Shown piece after piece: positions 32,247 to 42,899 of a stretch of 64,000 nucleotides of DNA (position 1 is its first letter; every line of letters begins with the position of its first letter). Both the position numbers and the translations under genes were made by a program. The stretch lies in the NCBI GenBank assembly GCA_951812925.1, contig OX638368.1:72822422-72886421 (forward strand), read 5' to 3'. The DNA comes from Calliopum simillimum (Eukaryota; Arthropoda; Insecta; Diptera; Lauxaniidae). The notes beneath the pieces were generated by a model that saw nothing but the letters and a program-made list of their open reading frames with translations, was not told where the DNA came from and ran no database searches.

Positions 32247-32433
32247 GTTAGATCCGGGAGATGAACATGTTGTCATCATTAACTTAGGCCTCGAGAAAGG
32301 GCCCATTGTATACCCGATACTAAAAGCTTTAGCAGAGAAAGTCTAAGAGAACCACTTGGATGTACATATATACTTCCATATGGATTTAAGACAAAGCTCA
32401 GACAGTGCGTCAAGCGATTCCAAATTGAAATGA
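32233..32433 (-). mobile_element. Short retroposon with TTAGG-type tail
   Basis: About 200 bp flanked by the direct repeat CCACGTTGGAG (32222-32232 and 32434-32444), inserted in the integrase zinc-finger codons. Read on the minus strand it ends in (CTAAC)n, that is TTAGGTTAGGTTAGGTTA on plus. The size, the 11 bp duplication and the simple tail indicate a SINE-like or 5'-truncated LINE insertion. No clear tRNA-like A/B boxes or ORF were seen. TTAGG is the ancestral insect telomere unit, absent from fly telomeres. Confidence 0.75.
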
Positions 32434-33250
32434 CCACGTTGGAGTAGTTAGAACTTATTCCCGTTTACAAAAAACTTATTGGTTTCCGAAAGTGCGTCGA
32501 ATTGTTGAAAAATATATCAATTCCTGTGTTCCATGTTTATACAACAAATGGGGAAAAGATGAGTCACGGTACAACATACATCCTATTGATAAATGTGCGG
32601 TGCCTTTTCATACAATACACATCGATCACTTAGGTCCTTTTCCTAAGAGCAAACGCGGAAATCAGTAAAATTTTGGAATAATAGATGCATTTACAAAATT
32701 CATTCTTCTTAGACCTGTTCGTGATACAACGGCTAAAGCATCTGTAAAATGTATTGTAGACATTGTTTGTCGGCATTCCATCACAAATTATTAGCGATCG
32801 TGGTGCAGCTTTTACAGCAAAGATTTTTGCTGAATTTTGTAATGCCAATTGTATCCGTCATATTTTAACTACAGTAAGAACACCTCGTGCAAATGGTCAA
32901 ATAGAGCTATATTTTCGCACTGTTAGTGCTGCACTAAGTAGCATGACAAATGATTCAGATGGTCGTGATTGGAATAATTATGTTGCAGCTATCCAAAGAA
33001 ATAGAAGCCGAGGAGGATAAAACTCCACTGAAGGTTTTAAAAGAGAATGTTAATAAGCGTATGGGTGCAAGCCGAAAATTGCATAAAGTTCATCTTGGGC
33101 CACGTCAGTTTGTTGAAGGAGATCTTGTACTAATTAAAGCTGAAAATCATGCAACAGGACAATTGAAAAAGCGGTTGGCAAGATTCAAAGGAAGAAGGTT
33201 TTGGGTAACGATAGGTATGTCATCACCGACACAGAATTCACTCAAGTAAG
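32434..33250 (+). pseudogene. Integrase of the second gypsy element
   Basis: It continues HVGVVRTYSRLQ, then zinc-finger cysteines in NSCVPCLYN, catalytic IHIDHLGPF, a TAA, a frameshift near 32762, SDRGAAFTAKIF, PRANGQIELYF (the usual E follows GQ; here it reads GQIELY) and, after another shift near 32985, SRKLHKVHLGPRQFVEGDLV and the C-terminal basic region near 33190. It is a typical Ty3/gypsy integrase broken by at least three lesions. Confidence 0.88.
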
Positions 33251-33589
33251 TCAGAAATTTTTCGAATCAGTGAAAGCAGCTGGTAAACTAAAGTCGTGGA
33301 GTGAGCTTTCTGATTTTGAGTTTGGGGAACTTCAAGAAGTGGGGGGAAGTGCTCATTCAGATGAAAAATTATCGTAAGAGTTTCAAAGTTTTAAATTTGT
33401 TTTTTGTTACAAGACATATTTTTATTTTACTTGAATTAAGTATATTTTGTTGATTTAAGTGCATGGTTATGGTTTTAAATTATTAAACTGAACCTTTTTG
33501 ACAAATGAAGAGGTTGGTGTCAATGAGACTTATTTGAGTTGGTGCGTGGTCTTTAAAATAAGTGGAGATATTTTTCGATATTAAATTAA

Positions 33590-33770
33590 GTTTGGATGCT
33601 GTGTGATCTTCCAAACTAAAACTTGGATGCTGTGTGATCTTTCAAGGTGTGTTAGTTTGGATGCTGTGTGATCTTCCAAACTAAAACTTGGATGCTGTGT
33701 GATCTTCCAAGGTGTGTTAGTTTGGATGCTGTGTGATCTTCCAAACTAAAACTTGGGTTCTGTGTGAAAA
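33590..33770. repeat. Tandem repeats at the 3' LTR boundary
   Basis: The sequence TTTGGATGCTGTGTGATCTT with its partner CCAAACTAAAACTTGGATGC recurs about five times, with TGTGTTAG at the head of two of the roughly 62 bp double units. The last unit runs into the LTR R/U5 region at 33773. They look like amplified U3 sequence, possibly a promoter or enhancer region. Confidence 0.7.
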
Positions 33771-34058
33771 ACCCCATCTCAATGCTCACTTCGTTTGTAA
33801 AATAACAATTTCTATTTTCCTTGCAACTCGTCGGCACGGGCGTTGCTGACTAGTTAGAATCTTTTCAGTAGACGTTGAATACGGGCGTGTAGGCGAGTTC
33901 TTTTTATACCCTACACCCAGGGTATATTCACTTTGTCCTTCCGTTTGTAACGCAGAGAAGGAGGCGTGGCAGGTATAGAAAAGTATATATATTCTTGATC
34001 AGCGTCACCTCCTGAGTCGATATAGCCATGTCCGTCTGTCTGGCTGGCTGGCTGGCTG

Positions 34059-34090
<32 letters not shown>

Positions 34091-35034
34091 GCTGGCTGTG
34101 TGTTGAAATACACTTTTTGGGAAAACTGAGCAAGATAATTCAATGAAATTTGATACACTGCCTCCGTCGTCAAAGTTAGCTCGGGGGATTGAAAATGAGC
34201 AAAATCGGTCAACGGACACGCCTACCGCCCATACAAAAATTATATTCAAAATGCAATTTTAGGAGTATTTTTCACGACAATGCAACCACAATACATATAA
34301 GTACTACGAATTGTAAGCGCAAGCTCTGATAAAAAACTGAGCGAATTCGGACAAGAGGGTGTGGCACCTCCCATATAAGCAAAAGCTTCAAAACGCTATA
34401 CTGAAAGCGTTTTTTGAGATATTCGAACCAACTTTGACTCAGACACTAAAAATTATAAATTAAAGCTCTCAGCAAAAATTGATTGAAATCGTACAAGGGG
34501 GCGTGGCACCTCCCATATTAGCAAAAGTTTCAAAATGATATACTGAGAAAGCTTTTTGAGATAATCCAACTAAATTTCACTCTGACACTAAAAACTATAA
34601 ATGCAAGCTCTGAACAAAAACTGGGTGTACTCGCACAAGAGGGCGTGGCACCTCCCATATAAGCAAAAGCTTCAAAACGCTTTACTGAAAGCGTTTTTTG
34701 AGATATTCGAACCAAATTTGATTCAGACACTAAAAATTATAAATGAAAGCTCTCAGCAAAAATTGGGTGAAATCAGACAAGTGGGCGTGGCACCTCCCAT
34801 ATAAGCAAAAGATTCAAAATGCTATACTGAAAGAGTTTTTTGAGATAATCCAACAAAATTTCACTCTGACTCTAAAAACTATAAATGCAAGCTCTGAACA
34901 AAAACTGGGTGTACTCGTACAAGAGGGAGTGGCACCTCCCATATAAGCAAAATTTTCAAAATACTGCAGTGTAGGGTATTTATTTTTTGGCCAGGCCAAA
35001 ATTAACACCCTTACTAGTTGAAATTCGTATTACA
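33715..35034 (+). repeat. 3' LTR, split by a DINE-1-like element
   Basis: LTR sequence runs 33715-33905 and resumes 35020-35034 (GAAATTCGTATTACA). Starting it at the TGTTAG of 33715 gives a length of about 208 bp, close to the 211 bp of the 5' copy, although the U3 portions do not align. It ends TTACA followed by the duplicated GTAG. Confidence 0.75.
33906..35017 (+). mobile_element. DINE-1-like Helitron in the 3' LTR
   Basis: A full copy: 5' ATACCCTACACCCAGGGTAT, core GAGTCGATATAGCCATGTCC, (CTGG)n of about ten units with two GGGTGG interruptions, CCTACCGCCCATAC block, five about 142 bp modules, TTTTGGCCAGGCCAAAA hairpin, CTAG at 35014-35017. The matching LTR at 30321-30341 lacks it, so both ends are fixed. 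Only two extra T residues distinguish filled from empty site. Confidence 0.92.
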
Positions 35035-35130
35035 GTAGTAATTTTTCTCGCTATGCTACTATTACTTATGCCAATTTTCAGCCAAATCGGATGCCATAAA
35101 AAAAATCTTGATCGTTTTGAAATGGTTTGT

Positions 35131-36250
35131 ACCATTTATTAAAATTAAATATTTGAACTACAATAAAAAAAATTGTAGAGAATTAAGTTCGTTACAGCAG
35201 AACAGAAAACACGACAGTGAACATATAAATCAAAGTATTTAGAAATGAATATATGAACAAAACAGTTTTTCTATACAACAAGTATTTTTAATTCCTACAG
35301 ATCGGCCATTTTACTATGCATTCGACCCGAATGTGTCCTTGTCTGCTTGATCTTGATTAGTAGGCCAGATCTTCATATATTCATGTACTGGTACTTTTCG
35401 GACCTTCAGACCTTTCTACTCGTTGTATATGTTGTTTGTCACATTTACGTTTTTTTTGCCTCGAACATTTAGCCCTGTATAACAAAACCGTTGCATGGCA
35501 CGCTAATTTGGTTTTCATAGATATTTTCTGTTTTGAAAAAGCAATCTTACCCCACCATGAAAATTCTGAAATTCTAGACGGCGTGGCTGTAAAGTTGTTT
35601 TAAAGACCTGCATATGAAAAATTTTGAAATCGACGGACGCTTCTTTAGCACCCTGTAATTTTTATAGAAGCTACGCACATATATTTGCATCATACTTTTC
35701 AAAAGGGGTATCGATTCACTAGAGTTTTTACTGAAAACCAACATTCTAAAGTACACGGCGTGAGTACAGCATACAGATATAATCATGAAATATTACAACA
35801 GACACTGCAGTTTTGAATAAACGGATCATTCAAATGGTTATATCTATTCGTACAAGCTTCACATCCGATTTTTTGTCTCATAAACATGTTAGCATACACC
35901 TGTACAATGAAAATGATTCATATCCGTCATCTAAAATTGTATAAATTCAGCTCAGTATCGCTATTCAGTATACGGACGCGGGATGTTAAAAGATTTTGGG
36001 ATTTGCCCATATGTATACCTCTTCGTAGGGTCATTAATACAAAATTTAGCTAAAATGTTAACACCTACTGCGTTTAACCTTTCTACTTGACCATTGGCGC
36101 GAGGTAAACCAGTCGTAACCACCAAATGCTTTAGTCTCGTTTTCGCAGTACGTAGGCCGCTAGATATATCGTCGGCTGAATGTTCTTTTGCTCCATATAC
36201 ATAAAAGTACATATATTTCAAGAAAATCAAAAAAGGAAAATTTGGCAAGC
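35131..36250 (-). pseudogene. Gypsy 3' fragment: LTR-like sequence and integrase remnant
   Basis: An LTR-like stretch from TGTACCATTT (35131) to TTCCTACA (35296) is followed by GATCGGCCATTTTACTATGC, a diverged form of the sequence beside the 22408 LTR. The minus strand then gives VRKVPVHEYMKIW, and at 35961-36248 a frame with LKHLVVTTGLPRANGQVERL, the catalytic-Glu region of integrase. The element is a relative of the complete gypsy copy, truncated at about 36250. Confidence 0.65.
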
Positions 36251-36259
36251 GATAACAGA

Positions 36260-36825
36260 AAATTTACGCGATCGAATTTTTTCTAGTTTTGTCAAGTGAT
36301 AGATGGATTATTTTAGTAACTCCTCCCCAAATTTTGGGTTCCGCATCCATCAAATTCACTTAAAATTTCGAATTCTTTTGAAAGACTAGTATTTGTCCAT
36401 TTGCTCTATATCATACATGCCAATGACTACTTGATTTGTTCTTTGAACGTGGAGCAAAAAGTGCTTGGATGAAGTGCATATGAAAAATAATTTGTCTTAA
36501 AAATATACATTGAGACTTCGTCAACTGAGCAAATAATGTAGAAATTACGAGGAATTTTCTATTTTGAAGAATTAATAAGGACAAAAAACACCATCAGTCG
36601 TATTTATAATAAAAGTTAAACCATGGAATAAGGCTATTTCGAAGTTTAACATAAAATTCTGATTTATAAACAATTTTATTCCCAGTTTAAATTTTACATA
36701 AACTGCCTTCGAGCAGGTTTAACGATAGTTAAGCGTCGGTTTAAATTTTTTGACGTGATTCGAATATTGTCAAAAAATTATTTGTCAATTTATCTTAACA
36801 AAAATAAATCCAATTTCTACTTTAA
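36260..36825. other. No recognisable gene
   Basis: AT-rich sequence. A GTTTAAA-rich part at 36640-36760 has a loose counterpart at 39310-39430 (CGTCGGTTTAAA against GCGACGGTTTAAG), perhaps ends of one old MITE now separated by other insertions. Confidence 0.35.
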
Positions 36826-36828
36826 AAA

Positions 36829-37451
36829 TCTATATATATAAAAATGACTGTGTGTCTGTGTGTCTGAAGCATTATCACTCAGAAACCATTCGTCCAATTG
36901 AGCTGAAAATTTGGAAATGAGTATATATTAGGTATGGGAATGTTTTTATGCTATACACGAAGGTTTCCAAAGATCACCCGAAGGCTTAATAGTCAAAACG
37001 AAGAATATCTAGGTACACGAGAGGAAAAATATCTATGGCAAGCGTTCAACAAGTTTTAACTGATAGTTTTTTGGAACACCCGAAGTTTGCCGAAGGTCAC
37101 CCGAGGGCTTCATAGTCAAAACGAAGAATATCTAGGTATACGAGAGGGAAAAAAATGTATGGTGAACTATCAACAAACTTTAACTGATGGTTTTTTGGAA
37201 TACCCGATGCTTCCCGAAGGTCACCCGAAGGCTTCATAGTCAAAACGAAGAATATCTAGATGTACTACAGGAAAAACATCTAAGACAAACTATCAACAAG
37301 CTTTAATTGATGGATCCTCTCAAAATATCTAAATTTTTATTGGTGACGTGGCAGTGGCGTAAATCAAAATTTTATCCCTGTATACCTTCTAAGCTATTGG
37401 GAATCAAAAAACTAAACAAACATGCCTAGCGAAGCGGGCAAAGAAGGCTAG
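36829..37451 (+). mobile_element. Intact non-autonomous Helitron
   Basis: It starts TCTATATATATAAAAATGAC after A and ends with the hairpin-forming GCCTAGCGAAGCGGGCAAAG then AAGGCTAG. These are the textbook Helitron ends (5' TC, 3' hairpin then CTRR); the 3' flank is C rather than the usual T. Length is 623 bp. The interior has three about 125 bp modules with CCCGAAGGCTTCATAGTCAA and ACGAAGAATATCTAG. It encodes no Rep/helicase and depends on an autonomous element elsewhere. It serves as reference for copies at 13097, 19478 and 56319. Confidence 0.85.
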
Positions 37452-37459
37452 CTAAAAAT

Positions 37460-37800
37460 ATAATAACGTATGAAAAAACCAAATTTGGTTGAATCGCACT
37501 TAGCCAGCACGTCCATGGAACCAATACATACATAAGTCGAAAACGGCATTACTTGTGTTGGCCGCAAGAACCGAAGAAATGGAAGCTGTCATTGCAGCGG
37601 ATGTACAGCGACGACGACGTGGTATGAGGGATAGTTATCAAATATTCCCGAGGTTTGCAAACCAGTCCTGAAGCCACCGTAGAAGCTGTTAAGCGAAACC
37701 AATATGATGTCCTTGTTTTACTCGGCAGATTGATAGGCTCCCAAGGGTTGAGTGGATCCAACTAATTTAGATGTACAAATCATACAAATACAACTAGCCG
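37460..37800. other. No recognisable gene
   Basis: A 70-codon minus-strand frame (37549-37761) and mixed sequence with higher GC than the surroundings (GCCGCAAGAACCGAAGAAAT and similar). I cannot assign a domain. It may be a fragment of an exon or transposon. Confidence 0.3.
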
Positions 37801-37808
37801 AAGGATTT

Positions 37809-39184
37809 TAGTACAATCATTTGGGAGAATAAAATGATGTTACCTGGAAAGTTTTGCGGGATTTTTGCAAATGAGTTATTTTATAGATTTCGATGTGCTC
37901 TTTCAGAATTTCAACTTTGTTACCTCGAGTCGTGTTTGCTCGCACCGCCACATTGGAAAAATGGCGTCCAAAATCAGTTTTTTACAAATATCTCTTTAAC
38001 GGTTACATTTAGAGAAAAATAATGTGAAGTAATATTGTAGCTTATACAATTTTCTATAAATGACCCCTTAATTGCTTCCGTTCGAGTTATAACTCAGGAG
38101 ATATCCTAATTCAAATTTTGAAAAAAATTAGTAAATGCCACTTATGAGTAGGCACAGTGATGTGTTGAGCTTAAAATTACAATAACTCATGAACGGTGAG
38201 TCACACGGTCAAACTAAAAACACCATTTTATAGGAAATTACTTCCACTATAAGATTCATTTCATTTTTTTTTCACATGACCTATAGTTTGCGAGATATTT
38301 TATCAACAAACCTAAAATTTAGAAAACCGTTTTTTCAAAATAGCTCCAAAACGGTTTGTTCTAGAAAAAATAAGTTTCTTGCATTTTGTAGAACGTTCAA
38401 TTCCCTTTAAGGGTCTCTCCGAACTGTTTTTTCGTCCGACTTACCATTCATGAGATATCGCATCTTGGAAATTATTCAAAATTGAACATTGTACTATGCT
38501 CCATACTATGTTCAATTTTAAATAATTTTCAAGATGCGATATCTCATGAAGGGTAAGTTTGACGAAAAAACAGTTCGGAGCGACCCTTAAAGGGAACTGA
38601 ACGTTCTACAAAATGCAAGAAACTTATTTTTTCTAGAACAAACCGTTTTGGAGCTATTTTAAAAAAATGGTTTTCTAAATTTTAGGTTTGTTGATAAAAT
38701 ATCTCGTAAACTATAGGTCATGTGAAAAAAAAATCAAATGAATCTTATAGTGGAAGTAATTTCCTATAAAATGGTGTTTTTAGTTTGACCGTGTGACTCA
38801 CCGTTCATGAGTTATTGTAATTTTAAGCTCAACACATCACTGTGCCTACTCATAAGCGGCATGCACAATTTACTAATTTTTTTCAAAATTTGAATTAGGA
38901 TATTTCCTGAGTTATAACTCGTACGGAAACAACTAAGGGGTCATTTATAGAAAATTTTATAAGCTACAATATTGCTTCACATTATTTTTCTCTAAATGTA
39001 ACCGTTAAAGAAATTTTTGTAAAAAACTGATTTTGGACGCCATTTTTCCAATATGGCGGCGCGAGCGAACGTGGTTCGAGGTAGCAAAGTTGAAATTCTG
39101 AAAGACCACATCGAAATCTATAAAATAACTCATTTGCAAAAATCCCGCAAAACTTTCCAGGTAAAACTACCAAATGATTGTACT
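37809..39184. mobile_element. 1.38 kb palindromic element
   Basis: The left end TAGTACAATCATTTGG is mirrored at 39169-39184. The arms of about 690 bp include CTGGAAAGTTTTGCGGGATT, AATGGCGTCCAAAATCAGTT and GCGATATCTCATGAA with about 92 percent match, meeting near 38500. A related but divergent sequence lies at 61645-62080 and 63180-63245. The 62- and 63-codon frames in the two arms are mirror copies of each other and are not genes. Confidence 0.85.
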
Positions 39185-39539
39185 ATTTCTGCAATTTGGA
39201 ATTTTATTAAATTTTTGTTTGTTTTGATTTTCACGATTTATTTTTTAAAAATTCAAGAAAAGACGTTTGAAAATTGTATGATAATAGAATCATAGATATT
39301 TGACATAAGGCTGGTTTAGTGAAAAATTTTTATAAATCAGCAGTGGCTCAACTTCGATTTAAAATTTTATTCCTGGTTCAACTAAACCGGAGAATAGCGA
39401 CGGTTTAAGGAAATCTAATGAATACGGCTGCATGAGTTCAATAATTTCAACAAAATAAATTTATTTTATTCAGTTAAATATAATGTTAAGCAGACACATA
39501 AAACGAAAACTTTAATAGCATTCAAAGCCTTTCGTAAAT

Positions 39540-39602
39540 AAATAGTCTTATAAAATAACTTTCATGAGTTATAGATAAAAGCTATTTTATAAGACTATTA
39601 TA
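39540..39602. repeat. 60 bp hairpin
   Basis: AATAGTCTTATAAAATA at the left is answered by TATTTTATAAGACTATT after a loop of about 25 bp containing CATGAGTTATAGATAAAA. The stem is nearly perfect. It could be a tiny foldback element. Confidence 0.6.
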
Positions 39603-40129
39603 TATACTACTAGTATCGCCGGTGGCCAAATTTTGGCCATTCTCCTAAAGATAGATACAATTTTTTTTAGTACTGTATTGTATAAAATAAAGCCAGAATA
39701 TTAAGTATTGACAGAATTCAATACTCGTAGTAACATTTTTGGATGCAGAAGGCTTAGTGTATCTCAAAATTGAATTACATAAAAATTGGTGAAGTGGTTT
39801 AGCCGTGGTAGCTAGCGTATTTCATTTTGGGAGCGAGGCACCTCCTACTAAAAAAAAAAAAATTAATATTCTTTCTCAAAAATCCTTTTATCTTTATTCC
39901 AAATTAGCCGAGACAACCTATTTTCTCTTTAGGCGCATGACACCACTCGCATATAAATTTTTGTTAAGCTTTTTTCCTCAACGCTTAGCATATTAAGGCA
40001 TAAGAACCTCACTACAGTCCATAAGTATCGAAAATATTAAACAACTAGCTGGCCTAGTTGCGACTTCGTTCGCCTATTCCCGATGCTTTTACGTACGAAA
40101 TCCCATCCATCTCCATCGTCCCTCTCTTC

Positions 40130-40525
40130 CAATCACCAAGGTTTTTAAAGATCCATATATTAACTTTTGTAATCATAGCTCCCATAGGTACAGAGATATA
40201 GCATTTTATATATTTTTTGTATGAAGGGTGCAACTCCCCCTTCTCACCCCCCAGCCCAAGTTTTTCAAAGTAAATGGTAGATAGAATATTCTTGTATGTA
40301 CCAAGTTTTATACTGATATCTGCGATATGTGAAGAAATATAGCATTTTGTGTATTTTTGAAAAGTGGATGCAATTCTCCTACACCCAATATCCTCCAAAT
40401 TTTGCATGGTGAATGGTAGATATGTACATTATGCGTAAGTTCATCAACTTTCATAATCATAGCTTGTATAACTGTACAGATAAAGCATTTTTTGTATTTT
40501 TTTCGTATGGGGGGTGCAACCCCCC
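40130..40525. repeat. About 140 bp tandem modules
   Basis: Three modules carry GTACAGAGATATAGCATTTT, TTTTGTATGAAGGGTGCAAC, a C-rich run and AAATGGTAGATAGA-like sequence (near 40190, 40330 and 40480). The order and spacing recall the modular Helitron-type arrays of the window, but the unit is unrelated in sequence. Confidence 0.55.
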
Positions 40526-40664
40526 TCAGTGGCATCCCACCTCCTTAAGAACCTTCTACAGACTATAACAAACAATTTAAAAAAAAAAATATGTAAATCG
40601 GCCTTGTAGTTTCCGCGTTCATAAGCTACATACGGACACCATTTCATTTTTATACATATAGATT

Positions 40665-41650
40665 CGAAGAAAACAACGAAAGTCCAAAAGTATTGAAAAA
40701 CGTCCAAAATATCGGTAAAAGTCAAAAGTATCGAGAAATACCCAATACATCGGCAAATGTAAATAATTATCAAAAAACATCCAAAATATCGGTAAAAGTC
40801 CAAAAGTATCGAGAAACATCCAAAATATCGGCAAAAGTTCAAAAATATAAAAAATCATCCAAAATATCGGTAAAAGTCCAAAAGTATAGAAAAACATCCC
40901 AAATATCGGTAAAAGTCCAAAAGTATCGAAAACATCCAAAATATCGGTAAAAGTACAAAAGTATCGAGAAACATCCAAAATATCGGTAGAAGTCCAAAAG
41001 TATCGAGAAACATCCAAAATATCGGTAAAAGTCCCAAAGTATCGAAAAACATCCAAAATATCGGTAAAAGTCCAAAAGTATCGAAAATCATCCAAAATAT
41101 CGGTAAAAGTACAAAAGTATCGAGAAACATCCAAAATATCGGTAAAAGTCCAAAGTATAGGGAAACATCCAAAATATCGGTAAAAGTCCAAAAGTATCGA
41201 AAAACATCCAAAGTATCGGCAGAAGTACTAAAGTATCGAAAAACATCCAAAATATCGGTAAAAGTACAGAAGTATCGAAAATCATCCAGAATATCGGTAA
41301 AAGTACAAAAGTATCGAGAAACATGCAAAATATCGGTAAAAGTCCGAAAGTGTCGAAAAACATCTAAAATATCGGTAAAAGTCCAAAAGTATCGAAAAAA
41401 ATCCCAAATATCGGTATAAGTCCAAAAGTATCGAGAAACATCCAAAATATTGGTAATAGTCTCAAAGTAGCGAAAACACCCAAAATATCGGTAGATGTAC
41501 AAAAGTATCGAAAATCAATCAGAATATCGGTAAAAGTCCAAAAGTATCGAGAAATATGCAAAATATCAATAAAAATTCAAAAGTGTCGAAAAACATCTAA
41601 AATATCGGCAAAGCTCCAAAATATCGAAAAACATCCAAAATATCGATACA
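40665..41650. repeat. 39 bp minisatellite, about 25 units
   Basis: The unit is AAAATATCGGTAAAAGTCC followed by AAAAGTATCGAGAAACATCC. It is a dimer of two related 19-20 bp halves, each with TATCG. Because 39 is a multiple of three, all minus-strand frames stay open for long stretches and give false proteins of 13-residue repeats (WTFTDILDVSRYF). Substitutions are scattered and several units are 1-2 bp short, which shifts these frames at random and argues against coding. Confidence 0.92.
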
Positions 41651-41654
41651 GAAC

Positions 41655-41893
41655 GTGGACAGAGTGCAACGGAACAGGTTTTTGCAAGCAAGAGAAAAAC
41701 AACAACAAAAAAATTTCTCTCACTCCATTGTGTCATTCACTTTCTTAACAACACAGCATAACACTGTTGGTGCTGTTGTTGTTGTAATTATATGGGAAAC
41801 TTTGATCCTATTTTTAAATGCCTTAACGGCAACTTATGAGGATAATTTTTGGATTCGTGGATTCTACACCACAGTACCTATCATACAAAAAAA
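41655..41893. other. Spacer with CAACAACAA and GTTGTTGTT tracts
   Basis: The spacer contains AACAACAACAAAA near 41697 and GTTGTTGTTGTAA near 41775, which are complementary and about 70 bp apart. No gene is evident. Confidence 0.4.
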
Positions 41894-42698
41894 CAAGTAA
41901 GGGTGTAAATTTTGGCCTGGCCAAAAAATAAATACCCTACACTGCAGTATTTTGAAAAGTTTGCTTATATGGGAGGTGCCACGCCCTCTTGTCCGAGTAC
42001 ACCCAGTTTTTGTTCAGAGCTTGCATTTATAGTTTTTAGTGTCAGAGTGAAATTTAGTTGGATTATCTCAAAAAACTCTTTCAGTATAGCATTTTGAATC
42101 TTTTGCTTATATGGGAGGTGCCACGCCCCCTTGTCTGATTTCACCCAATTTTTGCTGAGAGCTTTCATTTATAATTCTTAGTGTCTGAGTCAAATTTGGT
42201 TCGAATATCTCAAAAAACGCTTTCAGTATAGCGTTTTGAAGCTTTTGCTTATATGGGAGGTGCCACACCCTCTTGTCCGAATTCGCTCAAATTTTTATCA
42301 GAGCTTGCGCTTACAATTCGTAGTACTTATATGTATTGTGGTTGCATTGTCGTGAAAAATACTCCTAAAATTGCATTTTGAATATAATTTTTGTATGGGC
42401 GGTAGGCGTGTCCGTTGACCGATTTTGCTCATTTTCAATCCCCCGAGCTAACTTTGACGACGGAGGCAGTGTACCAACTTTCATTGAATTATCTTGCTCA
42501 GTTTTCCCAAAAAGTGTATTTCAACACACAGCCAGCCACCCAGCCAGCCAGCCAGCCAGCCAGACAGACGGACATGGCTATATCGACTCAGGAGGTGACG
42601 CTGATCAAGAATATATATACTTTTCTATACCTGCCACGCCTCCTTCTCTGCGTTACAAACGGAAGGACAAAGTGAATATACCCTGGGTGTAGGGTATA
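41894..42698 (-). mobile_element. DINE-1-like Helitron
   Basis: It has the same architecture as the copy at 58703 but on the minus strand: hairpin near 41915-41930, three modules, CCTACCGCCCATAC block, (CTGG)n of about six units, core, 5' end at 42698. The 3' terminus reads CTTG instead of CTAG. Confidence 0.9.
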
Positions 42699-42899
42699 AA
42701 AAATATCCAAAATCGGTTAAATGGTTAGCTCGCAAAAGGGGCGCAAAAAAAACTGTTCACGTATTAATATATAGATTTATTTATTCACAGTTCATATCAT
42801 TAGTTTTAAAAACAAAATCTATTTTGAAGTGTTTTCAAATGACATATTTAATAGGGCTTTAAAATAATCTTGGTCAATTTTTAAAAGAAAAAGGTATGA

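Larger units (their letters stand above)
30137..35034 (+). mobile_element. Second Ty3/gypsy LTR retrotransposon, internally deleted and interrupted
   Basis: It begins TGTTAG at 30137 and ends TTACA at 35034, flanked by GTAG at 30133-30136 and 35035-35038, the 4 bp duplication usual for this class. The order is 5' LTR-like sequence, primer site matching tRNA-Leu, a piece of RT, RNase H, integrase, repeats, 3' LTR. Gag, protease and most of RT are deleted. Three later insertions interrupt it: DINE-1-like copies at 30730-31489 and 33906-35017, and a TTAGG-tailed retroposon at 32233-32433. Confidence 0.88.

Noticed and set aside
32233..32250. TTAGG repeats as a telomere or internal telomeric site
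   Set aside because: Only about three and a half units, at the end of a unit with a target-site duplication inside an integrase gene. It is the tail of a small insertion, not a telomere.
37549..37761. 70-codon minus-strand ORF as a gene
   Set aside because: No domain, no splice evidence and no neighbouring coding sequence. Its higher GC content alone is not enough.
40444..41561. Long minus-strand frames of 132-215 codons with WTFTDILDVSRYF repeats
   Set aside because: They are read through a 39 bp minisatellite. Its unit is a multiple of three, so several frames remain open at once; unit-length changes shift the frames and no start, splice or domain signal exists.
40665..41650. Possible CRISPR-like array
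   Set aside because: Repeats are continuous without unique spacers, in a eukaryotic genome, with no associated genes.
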